Source: Lithodes maja (lineage: Eukaryota; Arthropoda; Malacostraca; Decapoda; Lithodidae). From it: DNA of 64,000 nucleotides. Positions 40,173 through 51,314 of the stretch are shown here, piece by piece (position 1 is the stretch's first letter; each line of letters starts with the position of its first letter). The notes below the pieces were generated by a model that saw nothing but the letters and a program-made list of their open reading frames with translations, searched no databases and was not told the DNA's origin. The stretch spans positions 48,501 through 112,500 of the forward strand of contig JBAKBP010000766.1 of assembly GCA_037953745.1 (NCBI GenBank). The letters are read 5' to 3'. Made by a program: the position numbers and the translations under genes.

Positions 40173-41492
40173 ATGCATCACCACGGTAACATAGCGCTCC
40201 CGGAGCTCCACCCACCCACGGAGGAGGAGTTGGAGATGGCCATTTTTTATCAGGAGCTTGTTGTAGCCCACCTAACCCACATGCTACTCATCACCACCAT
40301 CCTGAAGAACGAGCGTCAGCGCCATGTAAGACCCAGGACACCACGAAGCTGCAGCGTCAAACCTTGGATCGCCCAGAGAACCACACACGGACACTACCAC
40401 CAACTACTGAAGGAGCTAGTGGACACTGACAGGACCACCTACAAGTATTATCTGCGTATGGACGAGGACCTATTCAATGACATTGTACGCCGTCTGACAC
40501 CCAGGATCAAGAAGGAGACAACAAATTGGAAGAAGCCCCTGGAACCAGGTTTGAGAATGGCCATGACACTACGATTTTTGGCCACAGGGGAGGCATACAA
40601 GAGCATGTCCTTAAACTTTCGTGTAGGTGCAAACACAATCTCCCTGGCAGTACGTGAGACATGCGAGGCTATAATCCAGGAGTATATGGAAGAGGTTATT
40701 GTGTGCCCATCAACACCCGAAGGTTGGAAACAGGTTGCCAAGGGTTTCGAAGAGAGGTGGAACTTCCGGCACACCATAGGGGCAATCGATGGCAAGCACA
40801 TAGCCATACAACCTCCAGGAAACTGCGGCTCCCTCTACTACAACTACAAACATTACCACTCCATTGTTCTCCTGGCAGTGGTTGATCACCTGGGCAAGTT
40901 TATGTACGTGGACGTGGGAGCGAACGGTTCCGCATCTGATGGTGGCATCTTCCAGGTGAGCGACATCCGGCAGGCCCTGGAGGACGGTGCCGCAGGCTTG
41001 CCGGAAGCAGAGCCATTTCCCGGAGAGGACCGTCCAATGCCCTACTTCCTCGTTGCGGATGACGCATTCCCCATGAGGGAATGGTTACAGAAACCCTACC
41101 CTCACAGAGGACTGGATGAAACCAAGAGAAACTACAACTACAGACTCTCCCGGGCCAGGAGGCAGGTGGAGAATGCCTTCGGTATGCTGGCAAACCGCTT
41201 CAGATGTCTACTCACAACCATGAACATTCACCCCAGCACCGTGGAGAAGGTAGTCATCGCCTCATGTATACTCCACAACCTCCTCATAGACAAACGGCAA
41301 GGGCAACATGGACAAGCATCTCAGCGTCAGGAGAACATGGAACAAGGTGACTGGACCAGGGACCCCTTGGATGGACTACAACCACTGCAGCGGCAGAGGG
41401 GACCAGCTACTGCCAAACTACACCGGGACTACTTGGCAGAGTACTACAGCCGGCCAGAACAGCGCCTGCCCTGGCAGGTACCTCTAAACTGA
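40173..41492 (+). CDS. PIF/Harbinger DDE transposase
   Basis: A 439-residue nuclease that cuts and moves the element. An N-terminal helical region (about 60-150) contains DEDLFNDIVRRLTPRIKK and LRMAMTLRFLATGEAYKSM, the usual HARBI1-like DNA-interaction part. The DDE core has Asp206 in GAIDGKHIA, Asp256 in SASDGGIF and Glu333 in ARRQVENAFGMLANRFR, all catalytic residues present; CILHNLL follows. Length fits the family. No frameshift or stop is seen. The start is chosen from the TATA box 42 bp upstream. It is convergent with the MADF-like gene, and in characterised Harbinger elements the two proteins act together, the second bringing transposase to DNA and the nucleus. Confidence 0.95.
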   Translation: MHHHGNIALPELHPPTEEELEMAIFYQELVVAHLTHMLLITTILKNERQRHVRPRTPRSCSVKPWIAQRTTHGHYHQLLKELVDTDRTTYKYYLRMDEDLFNDIVRRLTPRIKKETTNWKKPLEPGLRMAMTLRFLATGEAYKSMSLNFRVGANTISLAVRETCEAIIQEYMEEVIVCPSTPEGWKQVAKGFEERWNFRHTIGAIDGKHIAIQPPGNCGSLYYNYKHYHSIVLLAVVDHLGKFMYVDVGANGSASDGGIFQVSDIRQALEDGAAGLPEAEPFPGEDRPMPYFLVADDAFPMREWLQKPYPHRGLDETKRNYNYRLSRARRQVENAFGMLANRFRCLLTTMNIHPSTVEKVVIASCILHNLLIDKRQGQHGQASQRQENMEQGDWTRDPLDGLQPLQRQRGPATAKLHRDYLAEYYSRPEQRLPWQVPLN

Positions 41493-41691
41493 ACAGGTAA
41501 ATTGTCATTACAATTATTCCCCATAAATCAATGCCCTACCTAAATAATTAATGTGACACCTTATTAGACTGTGATTATTACCCAATTATCCAGGTCACAT
41601 TCATAGTTCATTTGCAACTTTCATATATCAAATTGACATGATTATCAATGTTAATAATATAGTTTCGTATCATGTCTAGAATATTTCTTAT

Positions 41692-41697
41692 AATAAA
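41692..41697 (+). terminator. polyadenylation signal of the transposase gene
   Basis: AATAAA 200 bp after the stop codon, within AT-rich DNA. Confidence 0.55.
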
Positions 41698-42091
41698 GAG
41701 TTTATCATTAAAACACGCCAAGCTTATTAATTTAGCACCTCAATATTGTTTTATGAGTTTAGTCAACAACAAATCATCTCTTGTATAATTATATATTATT
41801 CGTGTTGTAAAACGTCAAGCTTTTAAGTTAATTTATCCCATCATTATTGTATATATTACGTATCAGATTCTAAAGCTAAACTCTTGTGTTCTTGATACAA
41901 ATATTAATGTCCTGCATTGATCTTCCCATAATGTATTCATTGTTTTGTGTCATAAACATATTTATTTAGTCATTATATTTTATAAAAAGGAAAAGTACAA
42001 CCAACATATACACATTATATTTTTATTACATCAATACAAAAATATTTTACAAAGTTGCTTCCTGAGGTTACACACTAATTATATAGTATAT

Positions 42092-42810
42092 ACTACCTAG
42101 CATAATATTTTGTACTTATCAATATCATGAGTAAATTGTTTCCCCCAACCTGCCCCCACATAAGTAATGAGTAATAAGAACAAGTTATTACACATAATAA
42201 TTAGTATGTAGAAATAGGTAAAGGTGTCTATAGTAATTTGGTATTACCTGATCTTGCCAATAAGGGACAAGATCAAGTTACACCAAAGTAATATAGACAC
42301 CTTTAGGATCTCAAAAGCCAGACATTATTATACTACCTAGCATAATATTTGGTACATATCAATATCACGATTCAATTGTTGCCCCCAGCCTGCCCCCACA
42401 AAAGTAATGAGTAATAAGAACAAGTTATCACACATAATAATCGGTATGTAGCAATAGCTAAAGTTGTCTATAGTAATTTGGTATTACTTGATCTTGCCAA
42501 TAAGGGGCAAGATCAAGTTACACCAAAGTAATATAGACACCTTTAGGATCTCAAAAGCCAGACATTATTATACTACCTAGCATAATATTTGGTACACATC
42601 AATATCACGATTCAATTGTTGCCCCCAGCCTGCCCCCACAAAAGTAATGAGTAATAAGAACAAGTTATCACACATAATAATCGGTATGTAGAAATAGCTA
42701 AAGGTGTCTATAGTAATTTGGTATTACTTGATCTTGCCAATAAGGGGCAAGATCAAGTTACACCAAAGTAATATAGACACCTTTAGGATTTCAATACCAA
42801 AACAACATTA
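42092..42810. repeat. three 240-bp tandem repeats, each with a strong hairpin, between the two Harbinger genes
   Basis: ACTACCTAGCATAATATTT begins units at 42092, 42332 and 42572. Every unit contains AAAGGTGTCTATAGTAATTTG and its inverse about 85 bp later, with an inner palindrome CTTGATCTTGCCAATAAG to GGCAAGATCAAG, so a stem of more than 35 bp is possible. The last unit ends 6 bp before the stop codon of the minus-strand gene. Confidence 0.85.
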
Positions 42811-42815
42811 CAACA

Positions 42816-45419
42816 CTAAGGCAATTCATCAATTATCCTACTCACAAACCCGGGGGAAATGTCAACCATCCTTGGGGTGGGGGGCCTGTTCATGTCCACT
42901 GGATGGGCTTCAGGTCGTCCAGCGAATGGTTGCGGGGACTTCCATCCTCGTGGCGTGGCAGGGGCTGTCATAGTCTTGGCACCGTGGTAGTAGGAAGGGC
43001 CTGGAGCTTGCAGGGTCTCATAGTAGACGTTCTGCTGTGAGGTGTTATGGGTTGGGTGGGCAGACACCTGGCGTTGCTGTGGTGGCTGTTGGAGCTCTCC
43101 GTCAGGACCCATCCGTGGGAGGGGGCCTGTCCCACGGCTGTAGGACCGCATAGCCTGTGTGAAGCGCATGACTTCAATTTGGTAGTGGTCTAGATCGGAG
43201 GGGTCTAAGTGAGAGAGGTTGTCCTGGATGAATTGGTGAAACAGCTTCAGTGAAGTCTGGGATGGGGTCGCGGCCTTCTTGGTTGCATCCCACCTGGTGT
43301 AGAGCTCATTTAAACATTTCTCCCCTTGCCGTAGCTGTTGGAAAAATAGTTAAGCATTAATTAACGAAGAATAAATAACATTCAGGTCACGGATGTAATG
43401 TGGACCATATGAAAATTAGAAGATGTCACATAAATAAAATAACACAAAACTAAACATTAAAGTGACGAATGTTTTGGTGACATACATCTATTTACACGTG
43501 CATGCAACAACATATATGGAAAGATAAATAATAATAGTGTTGTATTAATGCGAATATAATAATAATTCTTATGATAAGCATTGGATGGTTAATTATTACT
43601 AAAATATTTACCTTGTCGTACAGGTCGCTCTCAACCCCATCACCAGGACTAGGCGCTTTGGTGCCACGACGGTCAGTGGATGTGGAGCGAGTCGATGAAG
43701 TGGTGGTTGGAGAGACAGCTGGCTCCTGCGATGCCTCCTGCGACGTCTCCGGCGGGCTCTCCTCCGCCACCGGGTCGTCGGCAAGCTCCTCCTCAGCCGT
43801 AGAAGCGATGTGGGTGGCAGGTCGTTTCTTGTTGTACTTCTGTGAAAGATATGGGGTTGTTAGTTTATCATATTGAAATGGCATTTCTACAAAATATATG
43901 GATTCATAATAGTTTGGAAAAAGTTATTATAGTTGGTGATATTGTCAAATAGACTATAATGTTCTATCAAAGTTTAATAACTATGTAATAACTCTTTCAA
44001 TTTATGTTAATGGTCAGTTCCTGATCTTCTCGGATTTACTACAATGTTCTATAAAATGTTAATAACTATCTAAAATGTTGAAATGATTGTAATGCTTAAT
44101 AAATATTTAAATGATTGTTATGTGACAGTGTGATATCAATTAAGTACCATATGACAGTGGGATATAAATTATTGAGTCGTAATGTGGCGGAAACAGTGTT
44201 AATACATATATATGTTTATTAATTTGTAAATTAAGGTTGCTTGGGAACTTGTATGTTATGAGTATTATAAATAAACAAACATAACTTGAACAGTTCAACT
44301 AGACGTATTACTGTCCTTTCCCAGGTGTTTCTATTGTTTATCAGATATTTATAAAAAATAAGTTTTTGTGATGTAACGTACCTTGCTCTTCCTGGTGGGA
44401 AGCTTGACGATATGAGGCTGTAGGAAGGAGAAGGCCTCGGAGATCCAGGTCTCCCTCTCCGTCAGCTCATGGGCACCAGAACCTGAGGGTAGCTCCTTCA
44501 ATTTAACGTATCTGGTCCGCATCCCCTCCATCCACTTGGACAGAACCACAACTGGAAAATAAACCAATATTATAAGCACTGTTTAAAAATATAATATAAC
44601 AAATGTAATAGCAAACACGCCGAGTACATATATATATATAATGTCAGGTCTCTAGTCAGCCTTTTGACATCACAGGTAAGCGCACAGTAAATAACCAAAT
44701 TTTGCTAACACAAACAAGAATGTAGACGGCAATTTATAAACATTGGACATTACCTAACAATATTCAGCATACAATCAATACTTTAGACGGCACTTTGGAA
44801 CACTGGACACCAATAATTTGTTTTGCATATGGCCACTTTCATTGTACGCAAAAAAAACACTCAACCCACCTGTAACGTTCAGTTCCGCGGCCTTCTCACT
44901 CATAGCCCGGTCACGGATGTCCCGGTCTCGGTGTGCCCGGAGCTTCTTATTATAGAAGAAGTCGTTTTCGCGGTACCACTCGGCCACAGCGACTTCATCC
45001 TTGGTAGGCAGGATGGCGATTGTCCGCTTCCGTTTGGCGATGGTTTTTTGGGCAGGCGGCGTTGGTGTGGTCTTGGAGGTGCCTGGTTGGGGTGACGGCG
45101 TGGGTGGGGGTACGGTGGGATCGGCATCATCATCTTCGTCGTTTGTGTGGGATGGCGTATCTCCGAGTTCAGGGAGAGTGTGAATGAGGTCATGCCGTGG
45201 CCGTTTAGGAAGCAGGGGAAGTGACTCCATTTGGGTGAGGTCCGGGGTGTCCTGGGACTGTGAAAGTGACTGACCTGACTGAAATTGAGTGTCATCATCA
45301 GTCCCTTCAGAGTTTGAGGAACTCTCTAATATCACATCCTCTGGGGCGAAGAGGTCCATAGATGCTTCCTTGGCCTTCGTAGTTGCTTTGCGGCATGGTA
45401 GCTTGTTGCCCTTGCCCAT
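42816..45419 (-). CDS. Harbinger accessory MADF/Myb-like DNA-binding protein, four exons
   Basis: Predicted exons (minus strand): 45419-44870, 44551-44382, 43839-43612, 43334-42816. All introns are GT-AG (donors GTGGGT, GTACGT, GTAAAT; acceptors TTTTCCAG, TTTCACAG, CCAACAG), and the joined length of 1,467 nt gives an open 488-residue frame. Residues 142-240, split by intron 1, form a MADF-like domain (VAEWYRENDFFYNKK ... VVLSKWMEGMRTRYVKLKE). Before it is an acidic, Ser/Pro-rich region with a basic AKRKRT motif; after it a low-complexity Ser/Thr-rich linker and a Gln/Pro-rich C-terminus ending VSRIIDELP. It presumably binds the subterminal motifs and helps the transposase. The ATG in the context ACCAAGATGG is preferred to an upstream in-frame GTG at 45665 because the TATA box lies between them. 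Confidence 0.88.
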
Positions 45420-45507
45420 CTTGGTGGTTGCTGTGTGGTGTGGAGAGGTAGAACTTGTTGGGGCAACTTGTGCGGAGGGTGTGAGAGCGATGGAGGCTTC
45501 GGCAGCA

Positions 45508-45515
45508 ATATATAG
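45508..45515 (-). promoter_or_regulatory. TATA box of the MADF-like gene
   Basis: TATATA on the minus strand within CCCTATATATTGC, about 90 bp upstream of the ATG at 45419, leaving a 5'UTR of about 60 nt. Confidence 0.6.
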
Positions 45516-46247
45516 GGCCTGTGCGCTTGGCTGCCAGCGTACGATTCGACTCGCACTCTTGTGTGTCGCCCCACGCTGCTCCCTCGCTGCTCCCTCGCTT
45601 CTCTCTTTGTCTCCTCTGTCGAGTGGAAATTTCCGCGTGCCATGTGTACCACCCGATACAGACAAGATGCTTCTGCTGATGTTCGGGTTTAATTCCAGTC
45701 TTTATCGTCTCTCATTCCTGTCATACGAGTTGTGTTCTTCCCAAAATCTTCAATAGACTCGCTTGATCTTGCCTTATTCCTCTGTTTATCGGGGGAATGT
45801 CGTCTTTTATTCGAGTATATAGTCTCTCCTTCGGTTGTTATTATGGTTAATGTCGCCTTATATTCATACGAATCGGGTTAATGTCTGCTTATGTTCGGCT
45901 AGATCGAGTTAACTTCGTCAATGAAAATAACAGACGAATAACGGCCGAACGGAAATAACGTGACCCGAATGAAAGCCGAACATAACCAGAATGAGAACCG
46001 ACAAATTTTTAACGGTTTTTACACACGAAAATCGGCTAGAAGTTAACGCATGTACTAACTTCTGGCCGAACCCCAGGATGTTCGGCTGCACCCCTGAACA
46101 TCCCCGGAGCTTCCCCCGAATAAACGAGAACATTGGCCGAATTGACCCGAATTTACCCGAACATTTGAAAATTTGAATTTTTTTTGCAAGTCATCCTGTT
46201 CGGGGGTAGGTCGCGCGACGTTCGAGTTCTGTATGACACGGCCTTAA

Positions 46248-46700
46248 CACTACCTGGTCCGACGTGGGTTAATATGATATTTGTGTTAATTATAATTCAG
46301 GATTTTGCTTGATTTTTCCATTTTCGATCAATGTAGTTTAGTTGGTCCTTGGAGGCCGCTGACCTACACCGTGATAGGGTTTGTTGGGCCTATTCACACA
46401 GCCCTTAAATCAAGAATCAAGACAATGCAAGTATTCAAGGTTAGTTGGATCTGCCGTAGGGTTTGAACGGAGACAATATACAGGGAGTGAAGTAGAAGAT
46501 AGTGGTAGTAGTGACAATGGTACTGTTTTATTCAATTGTTGGTAATATGTTTGTTATTTTATATATGTAAATTTTGTGTGTGTGTGTTTTGGGTGGTACA
46601 AGCGTTACCTACAGTAAATTATGTTATGTTACCGTATGTTATAATTATGTTATGTTACCGTATGTTATAATTTACGATATGTTATGTTATTTATGTTATG
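46248..46700. other. spacer, TTATGTTACCG-rich
   Basis: No gene recognised. Near 46620-46690 ATGTTATGTTACCGTATGTT is repeated, the start of the duplicated tract described next. Confidence 0.6.
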
Positions 46701-46852
46701 TTCTTCAGGTTGTGATGGAGGTTAGAGGACGGTGGTTCGCTTTTGTCATGTTCTTCAGGTTGTGATGGAGGTTAGAGGAGGAGGATTCAAGCATTACCTA
46801 TAGTTTCATGTTATGCTACCGTATGTTATGTTATTTATGTTATGTTCTTCAG
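46701..46852 (+). repeat. triplicated splice-acceptor and start-codon segment
   Basis: TTCTTCAGGTTGTGATGGAG followed by GTTAGAGGA occurs at 46701, 46751 and 46845. Each copy has a T-rich tract, a CAG acceptor and an ATG in the same relation. Only the third is followed by a long open frame; the first two hit stops after 16 and 12 codons. Confidence 0.8.
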
Positions 46853-46858
46853 GTTGTG

Positions 46859-46987
46859 ATGGAGGTTAGAGGATGGCGGTGGTTGAAGAGGCGCCTACTG
46901 CCCCCTCTTCTGCTGGTATTACTGCTCTTCAACCTTCCGCTGTTCCTCCCTCGGGTTCCTCCTTCAGTCAGTATCTCGCCCACTGAG
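46859..46987 (+). CDS. candidate host coding exon: N-terminus of a type II (signal-anchor) membrane protein
   Basis: Acceptor TTCTTCAG|GTTGTG at 46852/46853, ATG at 46859 and donor CCCACTGAG|GTAGGT at 46987/46988 define 43 codons ending in phase 0. The encoded start is a short basic cytoplasmic tail (MEVRGWRWLKRR), a hydrophobic segment of about 18 residues (LLPPLLLVLLLFNLPLFL) and a Pro/Ser-rich stem. That layout is typical of Golgi glycosyl- or sulfotransferases, but the exon alone cannot tell which. No further exon was recognised downstream before the LINEs at 47284. A chance ORF cannot be excluded, although the agreement of splice sites, frame and membrane topology argues against it. Confidence 0.5.
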
Positions 46988-47020
46988 GTAGGTCACACGC
47001 CACACTTACCATATATACAG

Positions 47021-47053
<33 letters not shown>

Positions 47054-47113
47054 TTATTTTATTTATCTTTATTTTAATTGGGGGGGGGGGGTAATCCTAT
47101 TTGGGTGTTTAGT

Positions 47114-47166
<53 letters not shown>

Positions 47167-47283
47167 AGAATAGTAGAAGAGATCCTGAATAACCTTCGAT
47201 TGGGTAGGATTAGTGAATAGTATGTACTTAAGGATGTGTGCTTGTGTGCATGTGTGCTTGTGTGTATATCTGTGTGTGTGTGT
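46988..47283. repeat. microsatellites (TA, G run, GA, TG)
   Basis: (TA)n at about 47022-47048, a G tract at 47081-47091, GA at 47120-47164 and TG-rich DNA from 47236 to 47283. If the preceding exon is real this is intron. Confidence 0.8.
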
Positions 47284-48635
47284 GTACAAAGGAAGGAGTA
47301 CACAGGAAATCAGGCAACAACAGGTCTAGTGACCCTTCTAGGCTGCTTGTCCTCCAAAACTCTGAGGATCAAGTGTCCAAACAGTGGTTTAGAGTGGGTA
47401 AGGGAACATTGGAAAGGGAATTACTGCCCTGGAACTAATGTCCGTGGCAGGATTAGGAAGTTAGTAGAGGACATATGGGTTAGTAACTGAGGGGGGGATA
47501 AACTAAAGTTATTCATTTACAAACGCAGTCAGTCGCGGGTTTGATGCGAGATATTTGTCTAGGCGGAGTTTAAATGAATCAACGGTGATGCAGTCTATAA
47601 CGTTTCGGGGAAGCCCATTCCACAAGTTGACGACAACTCGATTGAAGAAGAAATTCTTAGATTCGTGCGAGTTAAAACATTTACCAATAATTTTGCAACC
47701 GTTTCCCCGCATGTAATTAGATTGGTCGATAGTGAAGTACTTACTACAGTTCATATTGTCGATGCCTTTGATGATTTTGAACACTTGAATTAAGTCACCT
47801 CTTAATCTGCGCTGGGTTAAAGGAAATAGATTTAATTCTCTAAGACGCTCTTCGTATGGTTTGTTCTTTAGGCTAGGTATCATTTTGGTAACTGTACGTT
47901 GAACTCGTTCTAGCTTGTTTATATCTTTTTGGTAATAAGGGCACCAGGATTGAACGCAGTATTCCAGAAGAGGGCGGACTAAGGAATTGTAAAAGGTTAG
48001 GATAACTTCTTTGGATTTATGCTCAAATGACCTGCCTATAAAGCCAATTATTTTGTTTGCCTTCTTAACAACTTCTGAACATTGTTGACTCGGTTTTAGG
48101 TTACTCGATATCGTTACTCCCAGATCGGTTTCTCTGTTTACATTCTTAAACTGAGTGTCATTCATCGAATAGTTTGCTTTCTCATTTAGGTATCCGATAT
48201 GTAGTACTTTACATTTATCCGCATTGAAACTCATTTGCCAAATTTGGGCCCAGCATGACAATTTATCTAGATTGTGTTGCATATCGTCTACTTGTTCTTT
48301 TGAGAGTACGCTCTTTGCAATTTTTGTATCGTCAGCAAATTTTGAGATTGTACAGGTGAGACCATCATAAATGTCGTTGATGTAAATTAGAAAGAGAATT
48401 GGTCCTAGTACCGATCCCTGGGGTACCCCGCTACTTACATTGGTCCATTTAGATGCCTTACCGTTTATGACTACTCTTTGCTTTCTGTTGCTGAGCCAAT
48501 TTTCTATCCATTTCAACACACTGTCTTGTATTCCATGCGCTTTTAGTTTTAGCAGTAAACGTTTGTGGGGAACTTTGTCAAAGGCCTTTTGAAAATCAAG
48601 GTATATAATATCTACAGCTTTACTCTCATCGTAGA
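47284..48635 (-). mobile_element. LINE-A copy 2, RT and 3'UTR
   Basis: Minus strand. The 3' end is at 47284 and the 3'UTR at 47284-47508. The RT ORF (about 48635-47509) is open for some 375 codons with IIYLDFQKAFDKV, SSGVPQGSVLGP and ISKFADDTKI intact and NRVVVNLWNGLP (one extra Val). It starts abruptly at ACCTCTACGATGAG in RT, at the 3' terminus of copy 3. It is close to 98-99% identical to copy 1 by eye. Confidence 0.88.
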
Positions 48636-50156
48636 GGTACAAAGGAATACAAAGGAGTACAAAGGAAATCAAGCAACAACAGGTCTAGTGACCCTTCTAG
48701 GCTGCTTGTCCTCCAAAACACTGAGCATCAAGTGTCCAAACAGTGGTTTAGAGTGGGTAAGGGAACATTGGAAAGGGAACTACTGCCCTGGAACTAATGT
48801 CCGTGGCAGGACTAGGAAGTTAGTAGGGGACATATGGGTTAGTAACTGAGGGGAAGATAAAATAAAGTTATTCATTTACAAACGCAGTCAGTCGCGGGTT
48901 TGATGCGAGATATTTGTCTAGGCAGAGTTTAAATGAATCAACGGTGCTGCAGTCTATAACGTCTCGGGGAAGCCCATTCCACAAGTTGACAACTCGATTG
49001 AAGAAGAAATTCTTAGATTCGTGCGAGTTAAAAGATTTACCACTAATTTTGCAACCGTTTCCCCGCGTGTAATTAGATTGGTCGATAGTGAAGTACTTAC
49101 TACAGTTCATATTGTCGATGCCTTTGATGATTTTGAACACTTGAATTAAGTCACCTCTTAATCTGCGCTGGGTTAAAGGAAATAGATTTAATTCTCTAAG
49201 ACGCTCTTCGTATGGTTTGTTCTTTAGGCTAGGTATCATTTTGGTAACTGTACGTTGAACTCGTTCTAGCTTGTTTATGTCTTTTTGGTAATAAGGGCAC
49301 CAGCATTGAACGCAGTATTCCAGAAGAGGGCGGACTAAGGAATTGTAAAGGGTTAGGATAACGTCTTTGGATTTATGCTCAAATGACCTGCCTATAAAGC
49401 CAATTATTTTGTTTGCCTTCTTAACAACTTCTCAACATTGTTGACTCGGTTTTAGGTTACTCGATATTGTTAGGTTGAGGATATCGTGGAAGAAGTCTAA
49501 GAGGTTTGTTAAACAGGAACGTTTTTTACGAAAGCCGTGTTGAGTATCTTTAAGTAAGTTATTTGCCTCTAAGTGATTTACGAGTCTGTCTCTTATGACC
49601 GTTTCTAGCATTTTACATACAATTGAGGTTAAGCTAATTGGACGATAGTTACTGGGTAGGGATTTGCTGCCTTTTTTTTTAATATCGGTGTTACGTTGGC
49701 TAGCTTCCACTGATCAGGCATAGTTCCAGACTGCAAGGATTTATTGAATAGTAATGTCAGTGGTTTGGAGAGCTCATCCTTAGCTTCCTTTAGAACTCTA
49801 GGCGAGATTGTATCAGGTCCAGGCGTTTTATTTACCTTGAGTTTATCTAAACAATTCAATACTTCTCTCTCTGTAACGGTGATATTGCTTAGAACATCTG
49901 AATTATCAATCTGAATCGGCGATGGTGTAGGGATATCACTGAGGTCTTCTGTTGTAAAAACTGATGCAAAGAAGGTATTGAGGGCATTACTCATTTGTAC
50001 TTCGTCTTTGGTGTTTTCTCCATTTTCATCGACTAACGGTCCAACAGTTGAAGTAACTACTTTTTTCTTTCTGATATAACTATAGAATTCTTTCGAGTTT
50101 GTTTTACTTTGATTCGCAATATGTAACTCTAAGGTCTTTTTACTTTGCTTAATTAA

Positions 50157-51143
50157 CTATTTGGCTTTGCGTCGTAGCTCTACAAATTTCACCCGTTCTT
50201 CCTCATTTTGTGAGGATTTTAATCTATCATTAGCAAATTTTTTAGCAAGCAGGTAGTTTGAAATATCTTTATTCCACCATTTGGGCTTATTATTATGGCC
50301 TGGACGCCGTATTTTCGATGGTATGCAGTCTTGCACTGCTTTTAGGTAAGTGGTTTCGAATAACTTCCAAGATGTATTTATGTCGTTATTGTTAATTAAA
50401 AAGCTCCAGTCAGTTTCTTTAAACATAGCTCTAAGTTTATGGAAGTTTGCTTTCTTGAAATTAGGGACTTTTTCGATGCTACTATTTGGTTCGTTACTAG
50501 TAAACTTTAAAGTGAAAGTTATCGTACGATGGTCGCTGTTACTGAATTCATCACCAACATTCAAATTCTCTATTAATTCTTCTTTTGTTGCAAGTACAAT
50601 GTCAAGAACGTTATTACCACGGGTCGGCGTTCGAACAAATTGATAAAGCGAACTCTCTTGCAAGTTCGTATACAAGTCATGTCCGGAGTGTGAAGTAAGA
50701 GTATCGCCCCACTTGGTCACAGGTAAATTAAAGTCGCCAAAAATTACGGTATCTTGTGAGTTACTTACATCTGCAATTTGTTCGTAAATTTCTCGGTCAG
50801 TTTGCACTGATTGAGCTGGAGGTCTGTATATTAATGCAAGTAGTATTGTTGTATCTTTATTATTCTTTATTAGCACAAAAGATGCGTCGACGTTCACAAT
50901 TTGAGGGTTTGACAAGAGGGTAGGGTTAAGACTTTCTTTGATATAAAGTAAAACGCCACCTCCATTTCGATTTATTCGGCTTTTCTCAAACATTACATAA
51001 CCGGGAAGTGAATACTCTGCTAAAAAGTCTCTATCTTCTGTATTGAGCCAAGATTCTGTTATGCCAATCACATCATAATTTTCTGTAAACACTAGCTCCT
51101 CTAAATCTGAAAATTTATTGCATATGCTACGAGCGTTTTGCAT
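50157..51143 (-). pseudogene. LINE-A copy 3 endonuclease domain
   Basis: 328 codons: NARSICNKFSDLEE, ITESWLNTEDRDF, LALIYRPPAQS, VIFGDFNLPVTKW, PTRGNNVLDIV and NSDHRTITF, so the catalytic set of an APE-type endonuclease is present. It ends at a TAG replacing a Lys codon after LRRKAK. One extra A near 51140 separates it from the -1 frame that comes from ORF1. Otherwise this copy keeps the A run that is one base longer in copy 1. Confidence 0.83.
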
Positions 51144-51314
51144 AGAAAACCTTTAAATTTGTTATTTTAGAACTCATGGAACGCTCTTTAATAATATTTT
51201 TGGTTCTTGTCGGATCTACATTTATGTTCATGGCTGTCCTCGGTCCTCGCTGTCTTCGGTCCTTATCGCTGGTGGTCCTCGGTTGCCTCTGTTTTTTTCT
51301 TGGCGTTGGATGAT

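Larger units (their letters stand above)
39697..46244. mobile_element. PIF/Harbinger DNA transposon, apparently complete
   Basis: A 6,548-bp element. Its 60-bp terminal inverted repeats (39697-39756 and 46185-46244, one mismatch) start AGGCCGTGTCATACAGAACT. The target site TAA is duplicated at 39694-39696 and 46245-46247, the hallmark of PIF/Harbinger. It encodes a DDE transposase on the plus strand and a MADF/Myb-like protein on the minus strand, convergently transcribed, with TATA promoters near each end. All reading frames and splice sites are intact, so the element may be active. Confidence 0.95.

Noticed and set aside
43571..43876. 101-codon plus-strand ORF in the Harbinger
   Set aside because: It is the antisense shadow of exon 3 of the MADF-like gene.
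45420..45665. Upstream in-frame start for the MADF-like protein
   Set aside because: The region contains the TATA box and low-complexity translation; the ATG at 45419 has a better context.
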